A stretch of DNA of 64,000 nt from Antedon mediterranea. Its lineage: Eukaryota > Echinodermata > Crinoidea > Comatulida > Antedonidae. A model generated the notes under the pieces. The model had not been told where the DNA came from. It did not search any database and saw only the letters and a list, made by a program, of their open reading frames with translations. The position numbers and the translations under genes are program-made. Positions 1-9,657 of the stretch are shown piece after piece. The first letter of the stretch is position 1; each line of letters starts with the position of its first letter. The DNA is taken from assembly GCF_964355755.1 (NCBI RefSeq), contig NC_092672.1, positions 32,114,501 through 32,178,500 of the forward strand, read 5' to 3'.

Positions 1-60
1 TTTTGCGAGAAAAAATCGCAAATAGTAACTCAATACATTCGTATAGAGATACTTTATTAT

Positions 61-160
61 CAAGTCTACACTAGCAAACTTGTGACAAAAAATGTGATGT
101 ACCCATGGACATGATGAATTCATATCACTACCACTAGTTTTGATAGTGTAGACAGGGCTT
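61..160. mobile_element. family B MITE copy 1 (ends AAGCTCTGTCTACACT)
   Basis: This is a 100-bp shortened copy of the dispersed family described at 54048. The left end reads CAAGTCTACACTAGCAAACT and the right end TGATAGTGTAGACAGGGCTT. The middle has the family's GTGATGT, ACATGATGA and ATATCACTACCA motifs. It lies just beyond the eIF5A poly(A) signals and is the only copy of the 14 outside SPEN. Confidence 0.8.
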
Positions 161-205
161 CAGTTCTATAAATATAAAGTGACACCACAGCCGTTTAGTA
201 TATGT

Positions 206-275
206 TTTATTTTTATTAATATGCTGATATCAAACCACATAACTCATTATTTTGCACACTTTTCAACTCTTTATT
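206..275 (-). promoter_or_regulatory. candidate poly(A) signals for eIF5A
   Basis: AATAAA on the minus strand occurs at 275-270, about 160 nt after the eIF5A stop codon, and again at 211-206 and 217-212. Either group could end the transcript. No cleavage site can be read from sequence alone. Confidence 0.5.
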
Positions 276-434
276 CTAATCATTATTTAATTCAATATTG
301 GTTACGTAATTAATTATTATTGTTATTGATTATATTATTAATAATTAGTTTTCATTTAATTTCGATTTAATCTATTTTGTCAAATTAGGTATAATAATCA
401 ATGTATGTCTTTTGATCTTTCATAAGTTTTTCAT

Positions 435-2612
435 TCAGTCATCTACTGTGCATGCTCTGACGCCGACGATAGCTTCTTCGTCCAATGCAGACAGGATAGT
501 TACCTAAAAGTACAAAAACAAAGAATCACATCTTCTGAACTAAAACATACCAAAATAGTAATGATGAGTCGAGTGTAGAACGCAACGCAACGTAACGCAA
601 GCGATGTATCGACGCAAAGTGCTGTATTGCGTTATTGGGAACCGACGACGCAACAGTGCTGCAAACATCGCAGGTTTGATTTCACGCAGGCGATCGAGGG
701 CATCGGAAGGGCATTTTCTTACGCTGCGTAGATTGAGTTACGTTGCGTCGCTAGTGGAAACCAAGCTTGATTCGACAAGTTGTTTATGGAATGGGGATTG
801 AAAATAATTAATTTCTTCCTCATATTATTTGGTCATCGTAGTTTAGAAAGTACCCCAGACCGTTAGTTTTTAGTTATACAGTACGTAATCTCATCGAACT
901 CCTTAAGCTTGGTTCCCACTAGCGACGCAACCTACGCAACGTAAGAAAATGCTCTTCTAATAAAGCGTGGTTCCCACTAGCGACGGAACGTAACGCAACC
1001 TACGCAACGTAAGAAAATGCCCTTCTAACAATTGTGTTTGCCCCCGCCTGCGTGAAATAAAATCTGCAATATTTGCAGCACTATTGCGTCGTCGGTTCCC
1101 ACTTGTGATTACGCAATACAGCACTTTGCGTCAAAACGTCGCTGCGTTGCGTTACGTTGCGTCGCTAGTGGGAACCACGCTTTATTGTTTTTCCCCCGCC
1201 TGCGTGAAATCAAACTTTGATCTTTGCAGCACTGTTGCGTCGTCGGTTCCCACTTCCTTGTGATTAGGCAATACAGCACTTTGCGTCAAAACGTCATTGT
1301 GTTGCGTTACGCTGCGTCGCTAGTGGGAACCACGCTTAAAGCGTGGTTCCCACTAGCACGCAACGCAACGTAACGCAGCGACGTATCGACACAAAGTGCT
1401 GTAGGCCTATTGCGTAATCACAAGTGGGAACAGACGACACAACATTTCTGCAAACATTGCAAGTTTGATTCACGCTGGCGGGGCAAACACAATTGTCGAA
1501 AGGGCATTCTCTTACGTTGCGTAGGTTGCATCGCTAGTGGGAATTACCAAGCTTTAAGGTCAACTCAGACAGCGTCGAACGACGAGGCCGGCCCGAAGAC
1601 GACTCGTCTCGTCGGGGTTCAACTCAGACAGCACCAACGAGTCAAGACGAAGTTTCGTCGGGCCTCATTCGTGCGACGCTGTCTGAGTCGACGTTTTGGG
1701 GGCCATCGTCTACTCTCGATCATTTTACATCATTTTCTAAAGCCAGTCCAATTTTGGTTGGGTAGGTTTGACAAGATTAAGAATTCAACACCAACGACAA
1801 TGAGTCGAGTATAGGCCTATCATGTTCAAGATGGCGACAAATGATAATAATGATGATGAATAACATTGTAATAATCAACCAACTTACCAGAGCCTCTCCG
1901 TCCTCGTCAAATATGTCACGTACCTCGTCACCAAGGCGACCTTCTGGTACGCGAATACTACTGACAATCCCGTTGATAAGAAGGTGGGCAAACCCGTCAC
2001 CAATTCCTATCAACTAAAAATATTAAACATTATAATAAAAAAGTTTGTGTTACCAAAACATCTGTGTAATTTTTTGTTACGTAATTCATAAAAAAATAAG
2101 GTATACCTGGGCATTTCCTTTCTTCACGTTGGGAACTTGTATCATGCTGTTAGATGGAGCAAATTGCATGTACTTTCGTCGTGTGAAAATGTCCAAACCA
2201 ACATAATTCACCTATAAATGTAACAGAAAACGTTTTTACTTTTAAGTGTCATAAAAAAAAAAAAAAACTTTAATTAGTCGAGTCACGATCAGTTCAGACA
2301 CCGACGGACGATTCTCCAATCATTGATTTCAGAATTTTTATTGGCCCTAAGCCAATAATTATTGTGATCGAAATTGTGTAAAGACCTTTTTACACGACCG
2401 TACGACTGAATATTAATTAGTACCGTGTATTACGAAAATCTTACCTTTGCGTGTCCATGTTTCCCTGGCGCAGAAGTCGATAATTCGACAACTTTGCAGG
2501 GCCGTTTTTTGATGATTACATATCCTCCTTTTTTAAGAGAGGAACATTGAGCAGGATAGAAAGAGGCGGCACCAGAGGAAGCGTGTTCATAGTCGAAGAG
2601 ATCAGATTCCAT
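435..2612 (-). CDS. EIF5A: eukaryotic translation initiation factor 5A (divergent eIF5A), complete, 4 coding exons
   Basis: Coding exons on the minus strand are 2612-2445, 2211-2107, 2013-1888 and 503-435 (TGA at 437-435), joined by GT-AG introns, all phase 0. They give 155 residues, the usual eIF5A length (about 154-157). Residues 1-56 (exon 1) carry the N-terminal SH3-like domain with the hypusine loop PGKHGHAK; the lysine that would be hypusinated is K51. Exon 2 continues with VGLDIF and VPNVKK. Exons 3 and 4 form the OB-fold part, with LIGIGDG, VPEGRLGDE and a C-terminal LSALDEEA. eIF5A binds ribosomes stalled on difficult peptide bonds and promotes elongation and termination. The start has a good context (A at -3, G at +4). 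Outside the loop it is clearly more diverged than typical animal eIF5A: FTGKKYED is here FTRRKYMQ, and the C-terminus ends in TVDD. It could be a paralogue. It is divergently oriented to SF3B4. Intron 3 (1.4 kb) is packed with inverted-repeat elements. Confidence 0.93.
576..770. mobile_element. family A foldback MITE, copy 0 (worn ends)
   Basis: The interior matches the complete copy at 1337-1556: GCAACGCAACGTAACGC, then AAAGTGCTGTATTGCG, CACGCAGGCG, and an exit through GTTGCGTCGCTAGTGG. The outer GTGGTTCCCACTAG end is lost on the left. It lies in eIF5A intron 3, about 70 bp from the last exon. Confidence 0.75.
903..1556. mobile_element. cluster of family A foldback MITEs (two complete, two partial)
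   Basis: The ends read TAAAGCGTGGTTCCCACTAG with the inverted counterpart CTAGTGGGAACCACGCTTTA. Copies are: partial 903-958; complete 961-1184 (224 bp, one orientation); partial 1185-1338; and complete 1337-1556 (opposite orientation), which abuts or shares a TTAAAG junction with the previous one. The interior is rich in ACGCAACGTAACGC. Flanks of complete copies fit a TA target duplication. No coding capacity is present, so these are non-autonomous. The cluster lies in intron 3 of eIF5A. Confidence 0.85.
1559..1694. mobile_element. GC-rich terminal-inverted-repeat element
   Basis: Arms of about 33 bp start with TCAACTCAGACAGCGTCG on the left and are inverted on the right (ACGCTGTCTGAGTCGACG). 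A third partial copy of the arm sits internally near 1620. A 30-nt piece (1566-1595) recurs exactly, inverted, at 7728-7757 in SF3B4 intron 6, so the sequence is dispersed. Confidence 0.7.
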
Positions 2613-2646
2613 TCTATTAAAAATAAAATAAATATAAGAGCATTAC

Positions 2647-3704
2647 TACGAAAGCCCATTAATGCCATTTTAAGTATATGTTTTTCGAACGTAATCCGTT
2701 ATAACGAATTAGTAATTCGTTTGAACGGATTAATAATCTGTTCAAACGAATTAGTAATCCGTTCAAACGAATTGCAACATATACAACAAGTGCCATTTAA
2801 AGTATATGTTGTAATTCGTTTGAACGGATTACTAATTCGTTTGAACAGATTAGTAATCCGTTCAAACGAAATACAACATATTCTTTAAATGGCACTTGTT
2901 GTATATGTTGCAATTGGTTTGAACGGATTACTAATTCGTTTGAACAGATTACTAATCCGTTCAAACGAATTACTAATTTGTTTAAACAGATTAATAATCT
3001 GTTCAAACGAATTAGGAATCCGTCCAAACGGATTAGTAATTTGTTTAAACGGATTACTAATCTGTTTAAACGAATTACTAATTCGTTTAAACGAATTAGT
3101 AATCCGTTTAAACAAATTATTAATTTGTTTAAACAAATTACTAATTTGTTTAAACGGATTACTAATTCGTTCAAACGAATTACTAATTCATTCAAACAGA
3201 TTATTAATCCGTTTAAACAAATTATTAATTTGTTTAAACAAATTATTAATTTGTTTAAACAAATTATTAATTTGTTTAAACAAATTATTAATTTGTTTAA
3301 ACAAATTATTAATTTGTTTAAACAAATTACTAATTTGTTTAAACGGATTACTAATTCGTTTGAACGAATTAGTAATCCGTTTAAACAAATTATTAATTCG
3401 TTTAAACAAATTAGTAATCCGTTTAAACAAATTAGTAATTCGTTTGAACGAATTAGTAATTCGTTTGAACAAATTAGTAATCCGTTTAAACAAATTAGTA
3501 ATTCGTTTGAACGGATTAGTAATCCGTTTAAACGAATTACAACATATACTTTAAATGGCACTTGTTGTATATGTTGCAATTCGTTTGAACGGATTACTAA
3601 TTCGTTTGAACAGATTATTAATCCGTTCAAACGAATTACTAATTCGTTAGAACGGATTACGTTCGAAAAACATATACTTCAAATGGCATTAATGGGCTTT
3701 CGTA
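2647..3704. mobile_element. foldback element with a 21-bp palindromic satellite core
   Basis: Terminal inverted repeats of about 54 bp start TACGAAAGCCCATTAATG on the left and end CATTAATGGGCTTTCGTA on the right. Between them, about 2690-3650 consists of 21-bp units, each combining a GTTTAAAC-type palindrome with an AATTANTAATT-type palindrome. Sub-arrays are separated by a further palindrome containing ACATATAC and GTATATGT with AAGTGCCATTTAAA between, at about 2776-2815, 2875-2912 and 3540-3580. Flanks CATTAC and CATTCC may be an imperfect target duplication. Because 21 is a multiple of three and the unit lacks stops, long open frames of 7-residue repeats appear on both strands; I do not treat these as genes. 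It occupies most of the gap between the eIF5A and SF3B4 start codons. Confidence 0.85.
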
Positions 3705-3870
3705 CATTCCTGTGCTGAAAACAAAGATAACCTACTAATTAAAAGATTTCTAAATTATTAATTCATTTTAAAACGAAATTCGTAGAAAAAAAGAAGAAAT
3801 ATTTACCACTAGTGACAAAACAAGATGAAGAACTTTTTCGACCATGGGTCGACAGCGTTTGGTGACTGTT

Positions 3871-3956
3871 GTGCAATTGGTGTCGCTTTTATAACCAATA
3901 AATTGCACAACTCGTTGAAATTATTAAACTTTGTACTCACACACCCCCTCTATTGG
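3871..3956 (+). promoter_or_regulatory. CCAAT-box cluster upstream of SF3B4
   Basis: Three CCAAT pentamers occur in 81 bp: ATTGG at 3876-3880, CCAAT at 3895-3899 and ATTGG at 3952-3956, ending about 75 bp before the start codon. The first two lie in a short inverted repeat (GTGCAATT and AATTGCAC). Multiple NF-Y sites are typical of TATA-less housekeeping promoters. The assignment is by motif only. Confidence 0.55.
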
Positions 3957-4027
3957 CTGGTAAAATATTTGGGTGTTGCTGTTGAGATCATAATAAACAA
4001 ACAGACAGACAACGCTCTAAACTCGAA

Positions 4028-4039
4028 CAAGATGGCGGC
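4028..4039 (+). promoter_or_regulatory. TISU / YY1-type element at the SF3B4 start codon
   Basis: CAAGATGGCGGC matches the TISU consensus SAASATGGCGGC exactly, with its ATG being the SF3B4 start (4032). TISU elements combine YY1-dependent transcription with initiation from very short 5' UTRs. If it works as in other animals, transcription would start within about 30 nt upstream. This also supports the choice of start codon. Confidence 0.65.
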
Positions 4040-7000
4040 GGGACCTCCACTTGAAAGAAACCAAGGTTTGTTTTACAATTGGAATACGATAAAACCTAAA
4101 TAAAAAAAATAATATAATAGGGTAACAGTGCACGACGACTAGAGTGAGGCTTAGCCTAGCTTATTTTTAAATGCATGTATTTTAAGTGTCGCATGACTGT
4201 ACTTCATTGTTGTGTTGTGTACCACCGCCGCGTCGTGTGTGTGGGTCGAGAGCGAGACACTAGCCTGCTAGTGTACTAGAGAGAGAGGCGATTAGCTAGC
4301 CTCGAAAAGGCGTGCTGCTCTGTATGTATGGCATCGATGCTAGGCCTAGACTGTATCCATAATCGCCCAATATCTTTTGCTGTTAATAGAGGGGGTGTGA
4401 ACCAATAGAGGCTACCACCAGTGAACATGATATTATTTATATTTGCTTATTAAAAAAATATTTAATAATATTTATTATTTAATAATAATATTAATAAATA
4501 AGATGATTAAAATATTAAGATAGGCCTACCAGACCTACCTAGACCATAATATATTAATTATGCTTAGGCCTATATCACAAAATATAGTAAAATAAAAAGA
4601 TACAAACTAATATTAAATTATTAATGTACGATCCATACAACTTTTGTGGCCAACCTGGTATTTTATGAATTACAAATACATATAATCATGATTCATGACA
4701 TTAATTTTTTTTGTATTATTCAAGATGCAACGGTTTATGTTGGTGGTTTGGATGAGAAAGTGAATGAAGCACTGCTATGGGAGTTGTTTCTTCAAGCTGG
4801 TCCAGTTGGTCTGTATTTATGCTTTTTACAAAAAAAAAAGAAGAATTTGTTGAATTTAGGCCAATCATTTCAAATACAAAAAAAAAGTGTATAGAGGGCT
4901 GCAATGGTTTTGTTAATAGCAGTTAACAGGTAAAGATGTCCTGTCTGCTAGAAGATTTTATCAGCCTGTAAATATGGCGCATATATATATGTTTCTATAA
5001 TTTACAGTATGATTTATATACATATATAAATCCAAAGGCAAATTACTGTAGAATGACAATGCTGTGGGTATCAGTGAGTGGATCTCAAATGGAGATACAA
5101 ATAAGCCTAAAACAAAATGATAAAATGTAAAAGAGCCATAAATATACTGCTGTACTTAATATTTCAAATAGATATCCCATATAATATCAACGTTGATTAA
5201 TTTCACAGTGAACACTCACATGCCAAAGGACAGAGTGACCCAACTTCACCAGGGTTATGGCTTTGTGGAATTCATGGGTGAGGAAGATGCAGACTACGCT
5301 ATTAAAGTTATGAATATGATTAAAATGTATGGCAAGCCAATCAGAGTCAATAAGGTAATTCTTTTATGAATATGATTAAAATGTATGGCAAACCAATCAG
5401 AGTCAATAAGGTAATTCTTTTATGAATATGATTAAAATGTATGGCAAACCAATCAGAGTCAATAAGGTAATTCTTTTATGAATATGATTAAAATGTATGG
5501 CAAGCCAATCAGAGTCAATATAAGGTAAATTCTATCCCATCATGAAATTTGTTTATCACAGGTCTAGCAGAAGTTTTTTTTGTTTAATGTTTAGTAAGTT
5601 TTGAACCCTTTTTGAAAACCTGGCAACACTCATTCTTAACCTGGCAACCATTTATTCTAACCTTTAGGCGTCCGCACATCAAAAGAACCTGGATGTTGGA
5701 GCCAATATCTTCATTGGCAATCTGGATCCAGAGATTGATGAGAAACTGCTGTTTGACACCTTCAGTGCTTTTGGGGTTATTCTGCAAACACCTAAGGTAT
5801 AGATATATTTGTTTTAAAAAAGAATGTTTGTTTTCTCTCTCTCTCTTTTGTCGTATCTAATTGTTTTTAAGCAAAAGAAAAAAAAGATATTTAATTTTTG
5901 TTTTAAAGATTGTAAATACTGGTTATATCGTTCGATGTTTTTATTTAATTTTTAATTGGTATATTATAAATTTTTCAACTCATAAGCCAGAATTGGCTGC
6001 TCTTATAGTAAGCAATGTGGTTAAATATATAAATATATTGTCATGTATTGCTTAAAGGTTTGCATGGCGAAATCAAAATGTTGATATAAAGTTTGCGGTA
6101 CACATATATTTAGAAAAGAGTTTCTCAACATTTTGATCAATATACTTTGATTTTCCTCAAGAGTGAGGTAATATATTGAGACTGACAATTTACTTCTGTT
6201 CATAAATACATATTTTTCTAACATTTTTTTAAAAGATTATGCGAGATCCAGAAACGGGAAATTCTAAGGGTTACGCTTTTATAAACTTCGCCAGCTTTGA
6301 TACATCTGATGCGGCAATTGAGGCCATGAACGGACAGTATCTGTGTAACCGTGCAATCACCATCTCATATGCATTTAAAAAAGACTCAAAGGGAGAAAGG
6401 CACGGGTCAGCGGCAGGTAAAGTTATATTCATCTATTGTATAGCTCCCTCTATTAGCAATTTACTAGTAGTACAGTATATGTCAGATGTTTTCCTTAGTC
6501 TGAGGTAATTGTACTTATGTTAAGTAAATGTTGAGAACACTCAAAAGGACTCTAATCTAACCATAGCTATTGGTTCAAGCTTGATGGTCTAGAGATATGA
6601 TGCCAGGCTAGTGATCTGAAGGTCGTGGGTTCGATTTCCACTCAAGACTTTTTTGCAAATTTTTGTTTTCAATGTGTACTTGTCATAAAGTACAAATTAT
6701 CAAAACATCTGATCAATTATATAGCTCTTTAATGCAGAGCAATTTTGCAATAATTATCAATCAAATCAAGAAAAATTAATTCTGACAAGCCGACCCTTTT
6801 TAAAATATGATATTTTTTTTATGTCTGCCAACATTTTTATAATTATTTAATTAATGGTAATGATTTTTAATGTTACAGAAAGGTTATTGGCTGCTCAGAA
6901 TCCTTTATCCCAAGCCGACAGACCACATCAACTGTTTTCAGACGCACCTCCAGTACCCGGAGGAGGAATGCAGCCCCCCATGATGCCTCCACATCATCAC

Positions 7001-8634
7001 GACAGTAAGTAATATTATGTAATATTATTTATTTGACTTGTTTTTGGTTAATAATTTTAAAAAATTGTTTAAAGAGTAGTAATGTGCTTGTATCCTTTGG
7101 TAAGATACTTTCCTCTAGTTGCCTTGGCAGAACAGTTTAGTACTATAAAGGTAACCCGGTATTTAAGTTCTCACGCACAAATTGGATGAGGGACTCGTTT
7201 GGTCGAAAAGCTATAATACTATGGAATTCGTTATCGGAAGATGTTGTATCTTCAAGATCAACCAATCAATTTAAGTCGGGTCTTGAACGGGCATGGTCCA
7301 ACCACCCTCTAAAATTTGCGCCATATTCAAGAGTTTATGTAATTATCAAGAGGGGCTTATAGGCATAGCCTCGACTCCGGACCCAGCAATGCTGAGCTCC
7401 GTAATCAAATAATCAAGTATAAAGAAGGATTACCACATTTTTAATAGCAAGATCTGGCCTGGATTTGAGACTTAAAGTAATGTTAATGTATTTATATAAT
7501 GCATTCCTCAAATAATCTCATCTCTCTTCATTGTTACACTTTTCAGACTACATGCTTTTCCCCTAAGAGTCACACCATGTTAGTTCTGCCTATTTTTCTG
7601 TATAAAACTGTGGCTGTGTGTGAGTAATTCACCGGTGTAACCCCCCTGCTAATTTTAAATTATAAACAATACTAGTAGATAACTCTACATGAATTACTTA
7701 CATACAAACCTTGTTTTTAAATGGTAACGGGCCGGCCTCGTCGTTCGACGCTGTCTGAAATATATTATTTTCTTCTTGTTTCAGTGAATGATCCAATGGG
7801 AATGGGCGGTCCACGTGGCTACCCCCACATGCCAATGGGTATGCCAATGCCTCCACCAGGCATGCCTCCGCCAGGAATGCCTATGCCCCCGATGTCGATG
7901 CACGGTGGTGTTCCACCTCTTATGCCACCACCTATGCTTCCAAATATGCGCCCTCCTCCTATGCCGCCTGGCATGATGCCTCCGTCGTCCAGCTCTGATC
8001 GGTCAATGATGTCCAATCCTAGTAAGTATATTCATTCATACAAAATTATTACATATTTCAGAATAAATTTCAAAAGAGACTTAATTTATAAGCATGATAA
8101 ATTATTAAATAGTTTATCCATCCTGTAATTGGCGAGTTACTCGCTGTTGAGTGCGTAAAACAAGAAAAAAAGAAAGTGGAAAAGATTTGGTAATATAACA
8201 TTTTTTAATCTAAAAGTTACATTTGTTTTTTTCGCAGACCGACCGCCAATGCCGCCACCACCTGGGCTTATGCCGCCCCCCCAAATGGGAAACAATATGT
8301 CAATGAGAAATCAATACAGTAAGACAACTTATATTTTTCCTATTAGTAAAATTCGTTTTACAAGATACACAAAGATTAAGAAAGAAAATAAGCAACTCAT
8401 GTAAAAAAAAACAATTTCCAGCATTTATTCATTAACATTTTTAATATTATCAATGATTTTAACATAAATTGAATAATCAAAAAAATAAACTTTTGATAGG
8501 TTCATAGAAAAAACAATTATATTTGCATGTGTCATTGATCTTTTACATATTCCACAGGTGGCCCACCTGGACCTAGGCCTCCACTTATGAGGACCCCAAT
8601 GCCACCTAGGATGAGGCAATCCTATCAAAGGTGA
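4032..8634 (+). CDS. SF3B4: splicing factor 3B subunit 4 (SF3b49/SAP49), complete, 9 coding exons
   Basis: Exons are 4032-4065, 4725-4808, 5209-5354, 5668-5796, 6236-6416, 6879-7004, 7785-8021, 8238-8318 and 8558-8634 (TGA 8632-8634). All introns are GT-AG and the frame is continuous, giving 364 residues. RRM1 spans about 14-88 (RNP2 VYVGGL; RNP1 GYGFVEF) and RRM2 about 101-178 (RNP2 IFIGNL; RNP1 KGYAFINF). The conserved stretch [20 protein letters not shown] follows, then a Pro/Met/Gly-rich tail from about 205 built of MPPPGMP-like repeats, ending MRQSYQR. SF3B4 is a subunit of the SF3b complex in U2 snRNP, contacting SF3B2 and pre-mRNA near the branch site. The RRM half is nearly the vertebrate sequence; the tail is shorter (human is 424 residues). 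Odd: the end of exon 3 with its 5' splice site is tandemly copied in intron 3. Intron 6 contains a LINE remnant and intron 5 a tRNA-like sequence. Confidence 0.97.
5311..5530 (+). repeat. 56-bp tandem duplication of an SF3B4 exon 3 / 5' splice-site segment
   Basis: Copies start at 5311 (genuine exon), 5367, 5423 and 5479. Each holds the last 44 coding bases of exon 3 plus 12 intronic bases starting GTAATT; the fourth copy is slightly altered near its donor (extra TA, GTAAATTC). This leaves four near-identical donor sites at 5355, 5411, 5467 and about 5525. Using any donor but the first would read AAG GTA ATT CTT TTA TGA and stop immediately after residue 88. Confidence 0.92.
6579..6654 (+). 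ncRNA. tRNA-like sequence / SINE head with A box, B box and oligo-T
   Basis: An A-box-like TGGTCTAGAGATATGATG is followed by a B box GGTTCGATTTC inside a T-arm (GTGGG paired with TCCAC, one wobble). A 4-bp anticodon-type stem encloses the loop CTAGTGA, which would read AGT. An acceptor-like TTGA/TCAA pairing and a run of six T at 6649-6654 complete it. The same core (CTAGTGATCTG, GGTCGTGGGTT) recurs at 54342 and, inverted, near 23470, so this is more likely a tRNA-derived SINE than a functional tRNA gene. It lies in intron 5 of SF3B4. Confidence 0.55.
7141..7430 (+). pseudogene. LINE remnant: reverse-transcriptase C-terminus and 3' tail
   Basis: An open stretch at 7141-7362, ending TAG, translates to a segment with [20 protein letters not shown] followed by SLSEDV and [10 protein letters not shown]. 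This is the pattern at the end of the ORF2 protein in CR1/jockey-like non-LTR retrotransposons (aromatic residue, then WNSLP-like, then FKxxL). A short 3' region follows to about 7430. It is 5'-truncated, as LINE copies usually are, and sits in SF3B4 intron 6 in sense orientation. Family assignment is from memory of motif style. Confidence 0.7.
7728..7757 (-). repeat. fragment of the 1559-1694 TIR element next to a splice acceptor
   Basis: The 30 bases are the exact inverse of 1566-1595. The fragment ends 27 nt before the exon 7 acceptor of SF3B4 (AG at 7783-7784), just 5' of its pyrimidine tract. Confidence 0.75.
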
Positions 8635-8910
8635 TCCAACAGTCATGTAAGATAGAACATCAATTTAGCCTAGGATGGAACAGAAAGAATCATTCCAGCA
8701 GCAAGTATTACTCACAATGAAACCTGAAGACCTTTTTGGTGTTGCGCTTTAACAACCAGAAACTTGTATGAGGAAATTGCAGTCATTGTGGAATATTTGT
8801 AATTTGCAATAAGCCTAACAAGAGGATAAACTATGGTTTGTTGACTAAATACGAGTAAATCTTAAAATCTTTGCGTCAGTAATGTATTAAAAAAAAAGTG
8901 GTAATAGAGC

Positions 8911-9064
8911 CAGTGGCGTAACGGCTATGAGCGCTCACTGGCTAAACCCAGGCCCCTAAAGATTAAGGGGCCCAGAGCATGAACACTCCAATGCAACTAC
9001 CCAGCAGTGGAGGGCCCTTTAGGAGTGCTAAACCAGGGGCCTTTGCCCTGTGCGTTATGCACTG
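8911..9064. mobile_element. 154-bp hAT-type MITE in the presumed SF3B4 3' UTR
   Basis: The ends CAGTGGCGTAACG and CGTTATGCACTG are imperfect inverted repeats of the CAGTG type common in hAT elements. The flanks AATAGAGC (8903-8910) and GATAGAGC (9065-9072) match at 7 of 8 positions, the 8-bp target duplication expected for hAT. The interior is rich in GGGCCC-type palindromes. It lies between the stop codon and the poly(A) signals. Confidence 0.75.
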
Positions 9065-9316
9065 GATAGAGCTATCCATAAACATTTTTTATTAACTGTA
9101 CTGCAGCATTTAAGTTTTTTACGATAACAATTTTAATTGCCCAGTGCAGTGCCACCATGCAACGTTTTATGCACTTTGTGTCATGTGACCCACAATGCAA
9201 TTTAACCCTTGCAGACAATTACTTTTAAAAAAAAGGTTAACTGCAAATTTTGGTGACAGTTTGGTTTCAAAATTCAAGATGTTTGCCAACATTTTTTTAT
9301 GTAAAGTATTGAAACA

Positions 9317-9436
9317 AATAAAGAAAAAATACAGAATATTTGCATACTGTAGTTGTAGTATTTGTAGTACTTGTTTGCTCACCTTTCGATGTATTTTGCT
9401 TTTACAAGGGAAACAAAAGTGTTCTCTATAAATAAA
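9317..9436 (+). promoter_or_regulatory. candidate poly(A) signals for SF3B4
   Basis: AATAAA occurs at 9317-9322 and 9431-9436, both followed by A/T-rich sequence and both before the next transposon at 9496. The implied 3' UTR is about 0.7-0.8 kb from the stop at 8634. Confidence 0.5.
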
Positions 9437-9495
9437 CTATAAAAAATATCATATGGCTGTTGTAACTATACTCATGGGTGAGGAAAAGTGAGCAC

Positions 9496-9657
9496 TAAAG
9501 CGTGGTTCCCACTAGCGACGCAACGCAAGTGAATTGACCAATCACAAGCGATGTCTTATTATGATTGGTAACTGTCTATAACTTCGCTTGTCATTGGTTA
9601 AAACGCTTGCGTTGCGTTTACGTCCTTGCGTTACGTTCTAGTGGGAACCAAGCTTTA
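9496..9657. mobile_element. family A MITE, short variant (162 bp)
   Basis: The ends TAAAGCGTGGTTCCCACTAG and CTAGTGGGAACCAAGCTTTA match the 961-1556 cluster, but the interior differs. It is itself palindromic, with ACCAATCACAAGCG and its inverse. The most similar copy is at 63170-63392. Confidence 0.85.

Noticed and set aside
2797-3718. Open frames of 221-277 codons on both strands with 7-residue repeats (NKLIICL, FKQIINL types)
   Set aside because: They arise because the 21-bp palindromic satellite lacks stops in several frames on both strands; there is no non-repetitive start, domain or splice context.
4646-4894. Independent small ORF containing SF3B4 exon 2
   Set aside because: Exon 2 is only 4725-4808; the rest reads into introns.
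5367-5526. Extra SF3B4 coding exons made of the 56-bp copies
   Set aside because: Each copy is preceded by donor sequence, not an acceptor, and inclusion introduces TGA at once.
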